A stretch of DNA of 33,474 nt from Deltaproteobacteria bacterium (GCA_019307065.1 JAFDKH010000031.1:1-33474), one strand, 5' to 3'; counted from the first letter of the stretch, positions 24,189 to 32,294 are shown. Translations and numbers: made by a program. The notes: generated by a model from the letters alone, not told the origin.

Positions 24189-24773
24189 ATGCAACTGCAA
24201 CCCAGAGACACCGGCTGGATCGAGGTTATATGTGGATCGATGTTCAGTGGAAAAACCGAAGAACTAATCCGGCGTGTTCGGCTGGCACGGATCGCCAAGC
24301 AAAACGTGATTATCTTCAAACCTCGTTTGGACGACCGTTATCACGAACGCCAGATCGTCAGCCATAGTGACCAGCGCATGGAATCGTTTCCAATCGTGCA
24401 TGCCCGAGAAATTCTGGATCGACTGCCAAAGGACGTAAATGTAGTTGGTATCGACGAGGCTCAATTTTTCGGACCGGAGTTGGTTGAAGTCTGTGAAAGC
24501 ATGGCCAACCGTGGATTGCGGGTAATTGTAGCCGGATTGGACCAGGACTATTTGGGCAAACCCTTCGAGCCAATTCCTTCCCTGTTGGCGGTAGCCGAGT
24601 TCATTAATAAAAATCTGGCCATTTGTGTCAAATGCGGCAATCCGGCCAACCGCTCCCAGCGGATCGAGGGGTCTGGTCAACGAGTGTTGGTCGGCGCGCA
24701 TGATTCCTATGAGGCCAGGTGTCGGCATTGTTTCAGTCCGGAAATCGAAGTAAAAAAAACGACAAAGGAGTAG
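24189..24773 (+). CDS. tdk: Thymidine kinase
   Basis: The product is 194 residues, the usual length for the type II (TK1-like) enzyme that phosphorylates thymidine to dTMP in the salvage pathway. Walker A is GSMFSGKT (16-23), the catalytic Glu is in GIDEAQFF (Glu90), the lasso region is around residues 150-175, and four Cys (CVKCG and CRHC) form the structural zinc site. GGGAG precedes the ATG. Four bases separate it from the next gene, a purine salvage enzyme, so the two form a nucleotide-salvage pair. Confidence 0.96.
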   Translation: MQLQPRDTGWIEVICGSMFSGKTEELIRRVRLARIAKQNVIIFKPRLDDRYHERQIVSHSDQRMESFPIVHAREILDRLPKDVNVVGIDEAQFFGPELVEVCESMANRGLRVIVAGLDQDYLGKPFEPIPSLLAVAEFINKNLAICVKCGNPANRSQRIEGSGQRVLVGAHDSYEARCRHCFSPEIEVKKTTKE

Positions 24774-24777
24774 CCGA

Positions 24778-25320
24778 ATGTCCAACTGGGCAGATAATGT
24801 CGAAACATTGATTTCACAAAAGGAAATACATGCGCGTATTGAACAGCTCGGTCGAACGATTACCTTAGACTATAAAGACGACGAGCTCGTTCTGATAGGC
24901 GTCCTGAAAGGGAGCTTTTTGTTCATGGCAGATCTCTGCCGGCAGATAGATAATAAATTGTCCTGTGATTTTTTCGGGTTGTCTAGCTATGGGGATAAAA
25001 CCAAGACCTCGGGAGTAATCCGGATAACTTCCGACTTGAAGAGGCCAATCGAGGGTAAAAACGTCCTGGTGGTAGAAGACATCGTAGACACCGGACTTAC
25101 CATGCAGTATCTTTTGGCAAACCTGCAAACCCGTAAGCCCAAGAGTGTCAAGGTGTGTACCTTGCTCGAAAAACCATCACGCAAACTGGTTGAAACTCAG
25201 ATCGACTATCTCGGTTTCGAAGTTCCGGACGTGTTCGTGGTTGGATATGGCCTGGATTATAAAGGTCGTTATCGAAACCTCGAATATATTGGGCAATTGA
25301 AAGAAGAATCACTGGCTTGA
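24778..25320 (+). CDS. hpt: Hypoxanthine (guanine) phosphoribosyltransferase
   Basis: The product is 180 residues, the family length. It converts hypoxanthine or guanine and PRPP to IMP or GMP. The PRPP loop VVEDIVDTGLT (98-108) and the VLKGSFLFMADL stretch are diagnostic, and VPDVFVVGYGLDY forms the purine-binding part. AAGGAG lies inside the end of tdk just before the ATG. Its TGA is within the terminator hairpin at 25316-25339. Confidence 0.95.
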   Translation: MSNWADNVETLISQKEIHARIEQLGRTITLDYKDDELVLIGVLKGSFLFMADLCRQIDNKLSCDFFGLSSYGDKTKTSGVIRITSDLKRPIEGKNVLVVEDIVDTGLTMQYLLANLQTRKPKSVKVCTLLEKPSRKLVETQIDYLGFEVPDVFVVGYGLDYKGRYRNLEYIGQLKEESLA

Positions 25321-25339
25321 CTGGCCAGGCAAGTTTTTT
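25316..25339 (+). terminator. Intrinsic terminator overlapping the hpt stop codon
   Basis: CTTGACTGGCCAGGCAAG is a palindrome with one A/G mismatch (25316-25333), followed directly by six T (25334-25339). It would end the tdk-hpt transcript. Confidence 0.5.
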
Positions 25340-25366
25340 GATTTTATTGGTCATTTATCGTATACA
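25338..25366 (+). promoter_or_regulatory. Promoter for the membrane-anchored protein gene
   Basis: TTGATT at 25338-25343 and TATACA at 25361-25366 are 17 bases apart. Transcription would start near 25373, about 23 bases before the ATG. The -35 overlaps the T-run of the terminator. Confidence 0.5.
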
Positions 25367-25395
25367 TATTATCAAATTCAGCGCCGGAGAGTGCT

Positions 25396-26211
25396 ATGCC
25401 AGAGAGTGAAAAGGAAGCCGTACCTGCTCCTCCACGTCCGCGTCGTAAAAAGGGCGGTGGTGCCAAGCTATTGTTCATAAGTTTGATCGTTTTAGCGCTG
25501 GCGGGAATTATTGTTTATCTGCTCAGCTTGCTCAATTCGAAGACGTTCTTTCTCGTCCCTGAAAATGGCGAACTAGTGGTTAAAAAGGGGATATTCTTTC
25601 CAGTCGGCAGTGAATTGTATCAACCCCCGGAACCTGGACTGGCTGCGCTCTATGCTCCGATCGACTTGCCCGACGAACTGAAGCATGCCGGGCCGATGGA
25701 GTTCGATGATTTGCCTTCCTTGAATCGCGAGTTCGGCAAATACCTGATTGGTTTGGCTACCACGCTGGTTTTCTCAGATGACGAAATTCAGTATAAAAAA
25801 GGCCGAGCCTATCTGGAAAGAGTCCGAAAGCTGCACGGTCTCGACCCGGCCCAGGTCGACAGAGTCAAATCACTGCGCGCAGATGTGGACTACATTGAGG
25901 CCAAGCGGGCCTATTTGGGAGTTGAGAGGACGCTCGAAAAAGCGCTCAAAAAATTCAAGCAGGCCGAGACATTCGGCAGCGGTCGTTTCGGCGATGCTAA
26001 CGAGTGGATTAACAAGATTGAGACCTTGCTCGAAGCTATCCGAGTAACCAAGGCCGGAGTCGCCAAGCCGCTGCCCAAAGCGGAGATTGAAACGGTTCCC
26101 TTACCGACCCTGACACCCGAAGATTCAACAGCCCCCGACATCGGTGAACCCGAGCCCGACAAACCGAGCCCCAAGTCACCGCGCCGCGCACTGCCGCCCG
26201 ACGGGATCTGA
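25396..26211 (+). CDS. Single-pass membrane-anchored protein, function unknown
   Basis: The product is 271 residues with GGAG before the ATG. A short cytoplasmic tail rich in Pro, Arg and Lys is followed by one membrane segment (about 26-48, LLFISLIVLALAGIIVYLLSLL), so the rest should face the periplasm. Residues about 50-110 look beta-rich (FFLVPENGELVVKKGIFFPVG). Residues about 115-215 are helical, TPR- or coiled-coil-like (KKGRAYLERVRKLHGLDPAQV, VERTLEKALKKFKQAETFG). The last 45 residues are Pro-rich and disordered. I recognise no family; its helical part suggests protein binding. Confidence 0.7.
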   Translation: MPESEKEAVPAPPRPRRKKGGGAKLLFISLIVLALAGIIVYLLSLLNSKTFFLVPENGELVVKKGIFFPVGSELYQPPEPGLAALYAPIDLPDELKHAGPMEFDDLPSLNREFGKYLIGLATTLVFSDDEIQYKKGRAYLERVRKLHGLDPAQVDRVKSLRADVDYIEAKRAYLGVERTLEKALKKFKQAETFGSGRFGDANEWINKIETLLEAIRVTKAGVAKPLPKAEIETVPLPTLTPEDSTAPDIGEPEPDKPSPKSPRRALPPDGI

Positions 26212-26224
26212 GATTCTCAACAGA

Positions 26225-27175
26225 CTAAGCAGTAATTCTGGTACCCTTGTTGCCCTTGAGTGCCTCAGCCAGGTTTTCGGGAGTTGTGATGATGGCTTGT
26301 TTGCCTCCGGCTTCTAGGAAGTTTACAACCGCCTGCATCTTGGGGCCCATCGAGCCGGCCGGGAATTGGCCTTGGTCCAGATACTTCTTGGCATCCGCGA
26401 CTGTCATCTCGGGCAGGGCGCGTTGGGAAGGTTTGCCGTAATCCAAATAGACCGCGTCTTCGGCAGTCGAGATCATGAAGATATCCGCGCCCAGGCGGTT
26501 GGCTAGCAGAGCCGAGGCAAAATCCTTATCGATCACCGCCGCGACACCTTTTAAATTTCCGCTCTCATCGCTAACGACCGGGATACCGCCGCCGCCCACG
26601 GCGATGACCACGAAGCCATCGCTGACCAGCTTGCGGATTGCGTCTTCTTCGATGATTTCAATAGGCATTGGAGAAGCCACAACTCGGCGCCAACCGCGCC
26701 CGGCATCTTCCTTGATTTCCCAGCCTTCTTTTTCAGCATGCTCTTTGGCGGTCGCCTCGTCCATGAAAGAACCGATTGGCTTGGAGGCACTTGCGAAGGC
26801 CGGATCGTTGGCATCCACCCGCACCTGAGTCACGATAGTGACTGCTTTGGCATCGCGATTTGTGCGGACGAATTCATTGGCCAATGACTGCTGAATCATA
26901 TAGCCGATCGCACCCTGGGTGTCGGCCCCGATACTATCGAGCGGGACCGGATGCAGCTCAGCCAGGCTGAGCTCGCAGCGTCTGAGAATGAAGCCTACCT
27001 GGGGACCATTGCCATGCGTGACTACTACTCTCCAGCCCGCTTCGAGCATCTGCTCGATATGGCGGCAGGTTTCTTGGGTTACGTCGAACTGATCGCAGAC
27101 GCGTTTGTGGTTCTTATCGCGGATCAGCGAGTTTCCACCGATGGCCAGAACGGCCAGGCGCTTGGTGTCAGTCAT
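26225..27175 (-). CDS. arcC: Carbamate kinase
   Basis: The product is 316 residues, typical for ArcC. It makes ATP from carbamoyl phosphate and ADP in catabolic pathways. The amino acid kinase fold shows LAVLAIGGNSLI at the N-terminus, VVTHGNGPQVGFIL, VIAVGGGGIPV and the DKDFASALLANRLGADIFMISTAED block split across these motifs. AAGGAG precedes the ATG at 27175 by seven bases. It starts 14 bases after the carbamoyltransferase stop and is surely co-transcribed with it. That pairing points to degradation of a carbamoylated compound rather than to arginine synthesis. Confidence 0.95.
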   Translation of the reverse strand: MTDTKRLAVLAIGGNSLIRDKNHKRVCDQFDVTQETCRHIEQMLEAGWRVVVTHGNGPQVGFILRRCELSLAELHPVPLDSIGADTQGAIGYMIQQSLANEFVRTNRDAKAVTIVTQVRVDANDPAFASASKPIGSFMDEATAKEHAEKEGWEIKEDAGRGWRRVVASPMPIEIIEEDAIRKLVSDGFVVIAVGGGGIPVVSDESGNLKGVAAVIDKDFASALLANRLGADIFMISTAEDAVYLDYGKPSQRALPEMTVADAKKYLDQGQFPAGSMGPKMQAVVNFLEAGGKQAIITTPENLAEALKGNKGTRITA

Positions 27176-27189
27176 TGGGCGACTCCTTA

Positions 27190-28203
27190 TTAAGCACCCA
27201 TGGTCAAGGCCATGATGGCTTTTTGAACATGCAACCGATTTTCGGCGACGTCGTAAATGATCGAGCGATCTGATGATGCAACTGCATCACTGACTTCGTG
27301 GCCGCGATCGATTGGCATCGGGTGGGTGAACAAGGCGTTATTGGTGCGCTTCATTTTGTCTGTATCGCAGATCCAGTTGTTGTGTTTCATGGCCCGTTCG
27401 ACTTCTTTGGCTTTTTGAAATTCACCGTCCTGATAAGTATCGGCGTGCATCCAGTTGCGCGAATAGACCACGTCGGCACCGTCATAACAGGTCTGCGGAT
27501 CATGGCTGGTCTCGAATTTCCTGCCGTTGGCTTCACAATTCGCTTTTGTCTTAGCGATGACTTCGGGATCGACGTCATAGCCTTCGGGATAGGCCATGGT
27601 TACATCCATTCCGAAATTTGAACTTATCAGGATGCTTTCTTGCACAGAACACCACGAGCGCGCCAGGGCGCCGTGGCCCCAGACCTGGAGCAACTTCTTA
27701 CCTTTGACGTTTTCGCGACCGATGTGCTGCCAGAGTCCTTGCATGTCGGCCAGGCCCTGACAGGGGTGGTATTTATCATGTGCCATTGAAACAATCGGAA
27801 TGTCTGCGTACTCGGCATACTCACTTAACAGCTTGTGTCCTTCTCCGTAGGCGCCGATTTTATCTTCCAGGATGCGGATTCCGATTCCGCAGGCATAGCG
27901 ACTCATTACCCTGGCGGCGTCTTCGATAGTTTCTCCGGCGCTTTTTTTGGTTTTTAGACGCATGGATTTTGGTTCGAGAAACTGGGCATGACCACCCAGT
28001 TCGGTCGCGGCGGCCTCGAAGCTTTGCCGAGTACGCACTGAAGGATTGTAGAAGAACATGAAGAAAGTTCGGCGATCGAGTACCTGGGCATACTTGTTCG
28101 ACCAGCGCTCTTTTTTCATGTCTTCGGCGAGTTGAAGGATTTTAGACAGTTCGTCCAATGACCAGTCCTGGGTACACAACAAATGCTTTCCTTTGAGACT
28201 CAT
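27190..28203 (-). CDS. Knotted-type carbamoyltransferase (AOTCase/YgeW-like), substrate uncertain
   Basis: The product is 337 residues with AAGGAG before the ATG. The carbamoyl-phosphate site is FFYNPSVRTRQSFEAA (Ser55-Arg59) and HPCQ lies at 166-169. FF-NPS-RTR-SFE followed by GGHA, and the tail ENRLHVQKAIM, match the knotted acetylornithine/succinylornithine transcarbamylase and YgeW group better than ordinary ornithine transcarbamylase (STRTR). Downstream carbamate kinase suggests phosphorolysis of a citrulline-like or other ureido substrate to carbamoyl phosphate, then ATP. No arginine deiminase, amidohydrolase or transporter is within the window. Ornithine, an acylated ornithine, putrescine or an oxamate-type substrate cannot be distinguished here. 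Confidence 0.88.
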   Translation of the reverse strand: MSLKGKHLLCTQDWSLDELSKILQLAEDMKKERWSNKYAQVLDRRTFFMFFYNPSVRTRQSFEAAATELGGHAQFLEPKSMRLKTKKSAGETIEDAARVMSRYACGIGIRILEDKIGAYGEGHKLLSEYAEYADIPIVSMAHDKYHPCQGLADMQGLWQHIGRENVKGKKLLQVWGHGALARSWCSVQESILISSNFGMDVTMAYPEGYDVDPEVIAKTKANCEANGRKFETSHDPQTCYDGADVVYSRNWMHADTYQDGEFQKAKEVERAMKHNNWICDTDKMKRTNNALFTHPMPIDRGHEVSDAVASSDRSIIYDVAENRLHVQKAIMALTMGA

Positions 28204-28291
28204 CTGACGCTCCTTGTTTTCATGGTTTTACGATGGAATGAGTGATGGGTTGATTCCACCGGACTGACCTTGTTAGTGTGAGAACTGGAAT

Positions 28292-29194
28292 ATGTCAAGA
28301 TCAATCAGAATCATGTCGCTGTCTTGTTTTCTACTGGGAAGCTGTCAGGGGAACAGTTCGGACAGCAGCTGTATCAAGAGCGATCTCGGTCGCTACAGCT
28401 TTGAATCCGTAAGGGGACTCAAAAACGGCCAAGCGGGCTGTCTGGCAACCTACCGCGATCAAACAGGCAAACAGGCAGTTGTGCGCGTGGAAAAAGGTGG
28501 CTCGGGTCCCTTCGAGGACGGAGGCACGGCGGTTCCTTTCGAGAAACACTTCGTGTTTCATCGGCGTCACAAAGATGGAATCCTAGTTGGCTGGCAGCGA
28601 GGTCCAGTCTCCATAACGGTGTTTTTACAGGACAAAGCAGTCCCGCAGGGACCGGTTCTAAGGGCTTATTTGTATAAGTATCATTCGGATATTACTGCTG
28701 AAGTATCGGCCACTCGCCGGCAGGTAGATCAGCTACGCCTCGAGAGTAAGCGCCGGCCGAAGGACGCGTCGCTGCATCTCGAACTGGCCCGCAAGTACCG
28801 AAAACTTGGTGACAACGTCATGGCGGCCCAGGAATATCATATCTCGGTCGATGCTGATCGAATGTGTTACGCCTGCTATTACGAGATGGGTACCCTTTAT
28901 CAGAAGCTCGGCCATTGGGATTTGGCTATTCGGGCAACACGACGGGCCAAGGACCTGAAACCAAAAGACCCGAAACCACTGATATTACTTGGGGATTTGT
29001 TCTACAAGGTTCACAACGGGCAACAAGCATTAATAAACTATCAAAAAGCTTTGGCGCTCGAGCCCCTACCTGAGGATCTTACCCGGCTGACAAAGCGAAT
29101 AGGCGAGCTAAAAAAAGGAAAGTACATGCTCGAGGTATTGCCAGGTGCCAGAAAGAAAAAGCCCGTTAAAGACGGAGATCAGCAGCCTGAATGA
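28292..29194 (+). CDS. TPR lipoprotein
   Basis: The product is 300 residues. The lipobox LLGSC puts the lipidated Cys at residue 18. Residues about 20-135 are a beta-rich region with two early Cys (SSCIKSDLGRYSFESV, KNGQAGCLATYRD). Residues about 150-270 contain three TPR units (LHLELARKYRKLGDNVMAAQEY, MGTLYQKLGHWDLAIRAT and LLGDLFYKVHNGQQALINYQ). The C-terminus is Lys-rich. The ribosome-binding site is weak; a second Met at residue 8 is possible. It diverges from the carbamoyltransferase operon. Probably a periplasmic adaptor; partner unknown. Confidence 0.75.
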   Translation: MSRSIRIMSLSCFLLGSCQGNSSDSSCIKSDLGRYSFESVRGLKNGQAGCLATYRDQTGKQAVVRVEKGGSGPFEDGGTAVPFEKHFVFHRRHKDGILVGWQRGPVSITVFLQDKAVPQGPVLRAYLYKYHSDITAEVSATRRQVDQLRLESKRRPKDASLHLELARKYRKLGDNVMAAQEYHISVDADRMCYACYYEMGTLYQKLGHWDLAIRATRRAKDLKPKDPKPLILLGDLFYKVHNGQQALINYQKALALEPLPEDLTRLTKRIGELKKGKYMLEVLPGARKKKPVKDGDQQPE

Positions 29195-29253
29195 TCGCTA
29201 TTGCCATTTTGGCTCAGGCAAGGCTAGACTGAATCATTCCGGGAGGTGCACTC

Positions 29254-30978
29254 ATGTTGAAGAAGTTAATCCTGATGGTGACCGGTCTATGTCTGGTGAC
29301 TATTTTCGCGGGAATCAGCCTGATAGCCTGTAGCTCATCGGGCGGCACAGCTTGCGTAAACGACACAGATTGTGCCGCAGACGAGTACTGTGCCAACGAC
29401 GGTAAATGTCACAAGAAAGAAGTCCCCGACGGTAGCGACGGCGGCGATTTAGACGGCGACCAGGGTTCCGACGCCAGCGACCCAGGTCCGCAACCATGTC
29501 AGCACGACAGCGATTGTCCGGTAGACAAGGTCTGTAATATCGTCACCGGTGACTGCGAAGACGGCGATGCTTGCCAGTATTCGTACAACTGCCCGGCCGA
29601 TCAATATTGTGAGCCGGTTGGGCTGGTCTGTAAAGACCGCTCCGAGCTGTGCGAACCCTGCACAATCGATGAACAATGCGCGGACCCCGGTATGGGCGAT
29701 ATGTGTATCACCTATCCGGATGGCGATTTTTGCGGGCAGCGCTGCGGTACGGCCGGGTGCCCGTTTGGCTACGATTGCGACGACACAGCTGGTTCGGGTA
29801 CCGGCCCCAACCCCGGCCAGTGCCGCTCGAACGAAGGCACCTGCGAAAGTACTTTTGTTTGCCATGAAGATGACGACTGCGCCGCCAACAGGGTTTGTAA
29901 CAAGACTACCGGTAAATGTGTCAAGAAATGTCAGGACATCGGCTGCGCCGGAGGCCTGATCTGCCATTTTACCGGACATTGCGGAACCCCCTGTTCTGTC
30001 GATGGAGACTGCTCGACTTATGGTGACAATCTAGTCTGTTGCGTAGGCGTCGGCGATCCGGTTTCTTACTGTACCGCCGATTCGACCGGGATGTGCCGGC
30101 CTTCGGGATGTGTCCTTCACTCAGAATGCGTGTTGAGTCCTCCCCAGGATCACTCCTACGGCTATTGCGACATCAGATCGGGCGAATGTAAAACCGGTTG
30201 CCGGGTTGCCGGAGAAATCGGGATCGTCTCGGATTGCACCTCGGGCTACTACTGTGAATGTACCGCCGGCGAGGTTTCTTGCGACACCTTTGACTGCTGC
30301 CCCGATCCGGGCAAACCCGAAGAATGCAAATGTGATCCCGAGAAGCAGGACTGTTCGTTGGTCAGCGTTTGCGATAACGGCACTTGTACAAAGATTCCTT
30401 GCTACGAACGCGGGACCGACATCGCCTGTGCCGCTCACAATATGTGTTGCGGGTTCCCGATTGATGACGGTTACGATTGTCCGGTGGATGTAATCGAAGG
30501 CGACTGCTATGTGGCCCCCAAGGAAGACTGGTGTCAGACCTGCGCCGAGGCCGGCAACACCTGTCAAACAGCGGGCCTGGGCTATGGTGAGCCGGGTATC
30601 TGTCTCGAAGACATCGAGAAGAACAAGTACTGCCACCCGGCCTGTCGCGATACCAACGATTGCCCGGCCACCTGGCAATGTAACTACGCTTACGGGCAGG
30701 GTTGTGAACAGGCCGACCAGTGCGAGCCGACTGCGTCATGCGATGTTATCGACAGGCGTTACGACGAGAACCAGCAGGTCCAGGAAGTCAAAGGTTGCCA
30801 CTGCCTGACCGATGACGATTGTCCCGACGACATCAACGGCTTCAAGGCGGTTTGCGTGGACACGACTATTTGCGATTACACGGTCGAGCCGGTCGATTGC
30901 CAGCAAGGCAAAATATGCAAATTCGGCAAGGCCTGCCTGAGCTCGGTCGGCTGCCGGGATCTAATCTCGGGCGGCTGA
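29254..30978 (+). CDS. Large Cys-rich lipoprotein with repeated disulfide-type motifs
   Basis: The product is 574 residues, with GGAGG seven bases before the ATG. The signal peptide ends in lipobox LIAC (Cys26). Many repeats follow the pattern C-x(3-4)-DC-x(4)-Y/VC-x-C (for example ACVNDTDCAADEYCANDGKC, then CQHDSDCPVDKVCNIVTGDC). These resemble the Dickkopf-N/TIL-like modules common in myxobacterial secreted proteins. A Gly/Asp-rich linker follows the first repeat. More than 70 Cys imply an oxidising, extracytoplasmic location. It is followed 14 bases later by a small ribbon-helix-helix gene. Function unknown; adhesion or binding is a guess. Confidence 0.8.
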   Translation: MLKKLILMVTGLCLVTIFAGISLIACSSSGGTACVNDTDCAADEYCANDGKCHKKEVPDGSDGGDLDGDQGSDASDPGPQPCQHDSDCPVDKVCNIVTGDCEDGDACQYSYNCPADQYCEPVGLVCKDRSELCEPCTIDEQCADPGMGDMCITYPDGDFCGQRCGTAGCPFGYDCDDTAGSGTGPNPGQCRSNEGTCESTFVCHEDDDCAANRVCNKTTGKCVKKCQDIGCAGGLICHFTGHCGTPCSVDGDCSTYGDNLVCCVGVGDPVSYCTADSTGMCRPSGCVLHSECVLSPPQDHSYGYCDIRSGECKTGCRVAGEIGIVSDCTSGYYCECTAGEVSCDTFDCCPDPGKPEECKCDPEKQDCSLVSVCDNGTCTKIPCYERGTDIACAAHNMCCGFPIDDGYDCPVDVIEGDCYVAPKEDWCQTCAEAGNTCQTAGLGYGEPGICLEDIEKNKYCHPACRDTNDCPATWQCNYAYGQGCEQADQCEPTASCDVIDRRYDENQQVQEVKGCHCLTDDDCPDDINGFKAVCVDTTICDYTVEPVDCQQGKICKFGKACLSSVGCRDLISGG

Positions 30979-30992
30979 GGCCGGAGGAAAAA

Positions 30993-31310
30993 ATGGGACA
31001 GATATTCGAAATCGACCTCGACAATGAAAAAGTCTTCATGGACAACAAGTGGTACGGTCGGGCCGACTTGACCGGTATGCTGACACAACGCTTGGCCAGC
31101 ATGGATTACAACGTTGGCAACATCAGTACCGCCATCGAGCAACTCGACCACACAATCAAGACCATGGAGAGTTTCTCGGTCAGGTTGACCCCCGAGACCG
31201 CGGCCCAGCTAAGGGACAGCGCCAGCCGAGCAGATCTGCCGGTCGGAGCAGTCATCCGGGAAGCAGTCATTTCCTACCTGGTTGGAGCGGCCCTGAGTAA
31301 ACTGGGCTAA
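30993..31310 (+). CDS. Small protein with C-terminal ribbon-helix-helix domain
   Basis: The product is 105 residues. The ATG at 30993 is preceded by GGAGG; the longer open frame from 30819 is only an overlap with the gene before. The first half (GQIFEIDLDNEKVFMDNKWY, then a helix with DYNVGNISTAIEQLDHTI) is unusual. The last 45 residues (FSVRLTPETAAQLRDSASRADLPVGAVIREAVISYLVGAAL) have the strand-helix-helix pattern of CopG/Arc-type DNA-binding domains. It could be an autorepressor. No toxin gene follows on this strand, so an antitoxin role is not supported. Confidence 0.7.
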   Translation: MGQIFEIDLDNEKVFMDNKWYGRADLTGMLTQRLASMDYNVGNISTAIEQLDHTIKTMESFSVRLTPETAAQLRDSASRADLPVGAVIREAVISYLVGAALSKLG

Positions 31311-31400
31311 TTACCCCGTAGGGACCGAAATCCTAAAGGACCGTACAAACCACGGAAAACTCGCGGGGTGCGCCCGTCATGAAAACCACGTACAAAACCT

Positions 31401-31474
31401 GTCATTCCGGCAAGTTTCTAGCCGGAATCCATGTTGCGAAGACTGGGTCCCGGCTTGAGGCCTGCCGGGATGAC
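31401..31474. repeat. Palindromic intergenic repeat with GTCATTCCGGCAAG ends
   Basis: The left end GTCATTCCGGCAAG is an inverted match (12 of 14) to the right end CCTGCCGGGATGAC. This resembles the REP/MITE-like intergenic repeats seen in many proteobacterial chromosomes. The right half occurs again at 32165-32204, without the left half. The gene-free stretch 31311-31579 otherwise shows nothing I can name. Confidence 0.7.
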
Positions 31475-31566
31475 TTCGTTCTTGGTGGATGAAGACGGGA
31501 TAATAACAAACTTTAATGTAACATTGGGGTTAATGTAGTTACATCTTTTCGATTGTCTCAAGAACC
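31435..31566. repeat. Direct repeat copy 1, flanking the toxin-antitoxin module
   Basis: This ~132-base block matches 32165-32294 at roughly nine of ten positions, with one 3-base gap. Both start TGCGAAGACTGGGTCCCGGC and end at AGAACC. Its last ~28 bases, read on the minus strand, encode V-L-E-T-I-E-K-M-stop, exactly the end of the exported protein gene at 32267. Confidence 0.85.
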
Positions 31567-31579
31567 TAGGAACTGTCTT

Positions 31580-31840
31580 TTACTTCCCGTAGACCTCTCT
31601 CCTGTGCCCAATCTTTATGATGGAGACAACGACAGTTTTCTTTTGAATGGAGTAGATAATCCGGTAGTTGCCTACCCGCAGCTTCATCAGCCCTTTGAGA
31701 GTGCGCCTGAGGGGGACCCCGAAACGAACGGGATCGATCATGAGCTTTTCCTCAATGGCTCTGCGGAGAATATATCGAACATCCGCTGAAATTCTCTTGA
31801 GGTCTTTTCTGACGGATTTCCTATAGATGATTTTCCACAT
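31580..31840 (-). CDS. RelE/ParE-type toxin of a type II toxin-antitoxin module
   Basis: The product is 86 residues. MWKIIYRKSVRKDLKRI, the LKGLMKLRVGNYRIIYSI segment and the Arg/Lys-rich end (KIGHRREVYGK) are the classical RelE fold signature, with the basic and aromatic residues used for ribosome-dependent mRNA cleavage in RelE members. It begins eight bases after the antitoxin stop and must be co-transcribed with it. Full length, no defect seen. Whether it cleaves mRNA or targets gyrase (ParE-like) is not decided by sequence. Confidence 0.9.
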   Translation of the reverse strand: MWKIIYRKSVRKDLKRISADVRYILRRAIEEKLMIDPVRFGVPLRRTLKGLMKLRVGNYRIIYSIQKKTVVVSIIKIGHRREVYGK

Positions 31841-31848
31841 CTACAGTC

Positions 31849-32073
31849 TTACAGTTTTTTCCAGAGTAGGTCGTGGGAGATTGTGGCTTCGCGCTCACGC
31901 TCTTGTGCGATCTTTGCGAAGTAGAGATCCTCTTGAAGTTCCAGCGCCTCCTTGGTGAGCTCAATGACGACCGCTGACAGGGATGGGGCACCCCTGAGTT
32001 CCTTCAAGCGTTTCAGTTCTTCCCACAACCGATCGTCGACGGAGAGATTTATTCTTTTTTTAGCTGTTGGCAT
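31849..32073 (-). CDS. Ribbon-helix-helix antitoxin
   Basis: The product is 74 residues. KKRINLSVDDRLWEELKRL and SLSAVVIELTKEALELQ give the strand-helix-helix DNA-binding fold; the acidic C-terminal tail (QEREREATISHDLLWKKL) would wrap the toxin. GGGAGG is six bases before the ATG. It should repress its own promoter, where a palindrome and a repeated TACACT overlap the -10 box. Confidence 0.88.
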   Translation of the reverse strand: MPTAKKRINLSVDDRLWEELKRLKELRGAPSLSAVVIELTKEALELQEDLYFAKIAQEREREATISHDLLWKKL

Positions 32074-32094
32074 CTACAACCTCCCGCGGCCCCG

Positions 32095-32134
32095 AGTGTA
32101 ACACTAGTGTACCACCCTTGTTGGGGAGAGTCAA
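32095..32134 (-). promoter_or_regulatory. Toxin-antitoxin promoter with overlapping operator
   Basis: On the minus strand TTGACT (32134-32129) and TACACT (32111-32106) are 17 bases apart. The perfect palindrome ACACTAGTGT (32101-32110) covers the -10, and a second TACACT lies 11 bases on (32100-32095). Such repeats one helical turn apart are typical of ribbon-helix-helix operators. Confidence 0.6.
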
Positions 32135-32164
32135 CCAGATCGAGCGGTTTAGGCACCGGTGGAC

Positions 32165-32294
32165 TGCGAAGACTGGGTCCCGGCTGGAGGCTTGCCGGGA
32201 TGACTTCGTTCTTGGTGGGTGAAGGCCGGGATAACAGACTTTAATGCAACATTGGGGATAATGTAGTTACATCTTTTCAATTGTCTCGAGAACC
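32165..32294. repeat. Direct repeat copy 2, overlapping the 3' end of the exported-protein gene
   Basis: Counterpart of 31435-31566. Its distal ~28 bases are the real end of the coding region at 32267; the rest is intergenic and includes half of the palindromic repeat. Confidence 0.85.

Noticed and set aside
29449-29979. Antisense open frame of 176 codons across the Cys-rich lipoprotein
   Set aside because: It is a shadow produced by the repetitive Cys/Asp codons of the real gene; no ribosome-binding site or recognisable domain.
30819-30992. Longer start for the small ribbon-helix-helix protein
   Set aside because: The added residues are the out-of-frame reading of the Cys-rich gene's end; the ATG at 30993 has a strong GGAGG.
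31311-31579. CRISPR array or small RNA in the gene-free stretch
   Set aside because: Only one palindromic repeat and one copy of the direct repeat are present; there is no regular spacer pattern.
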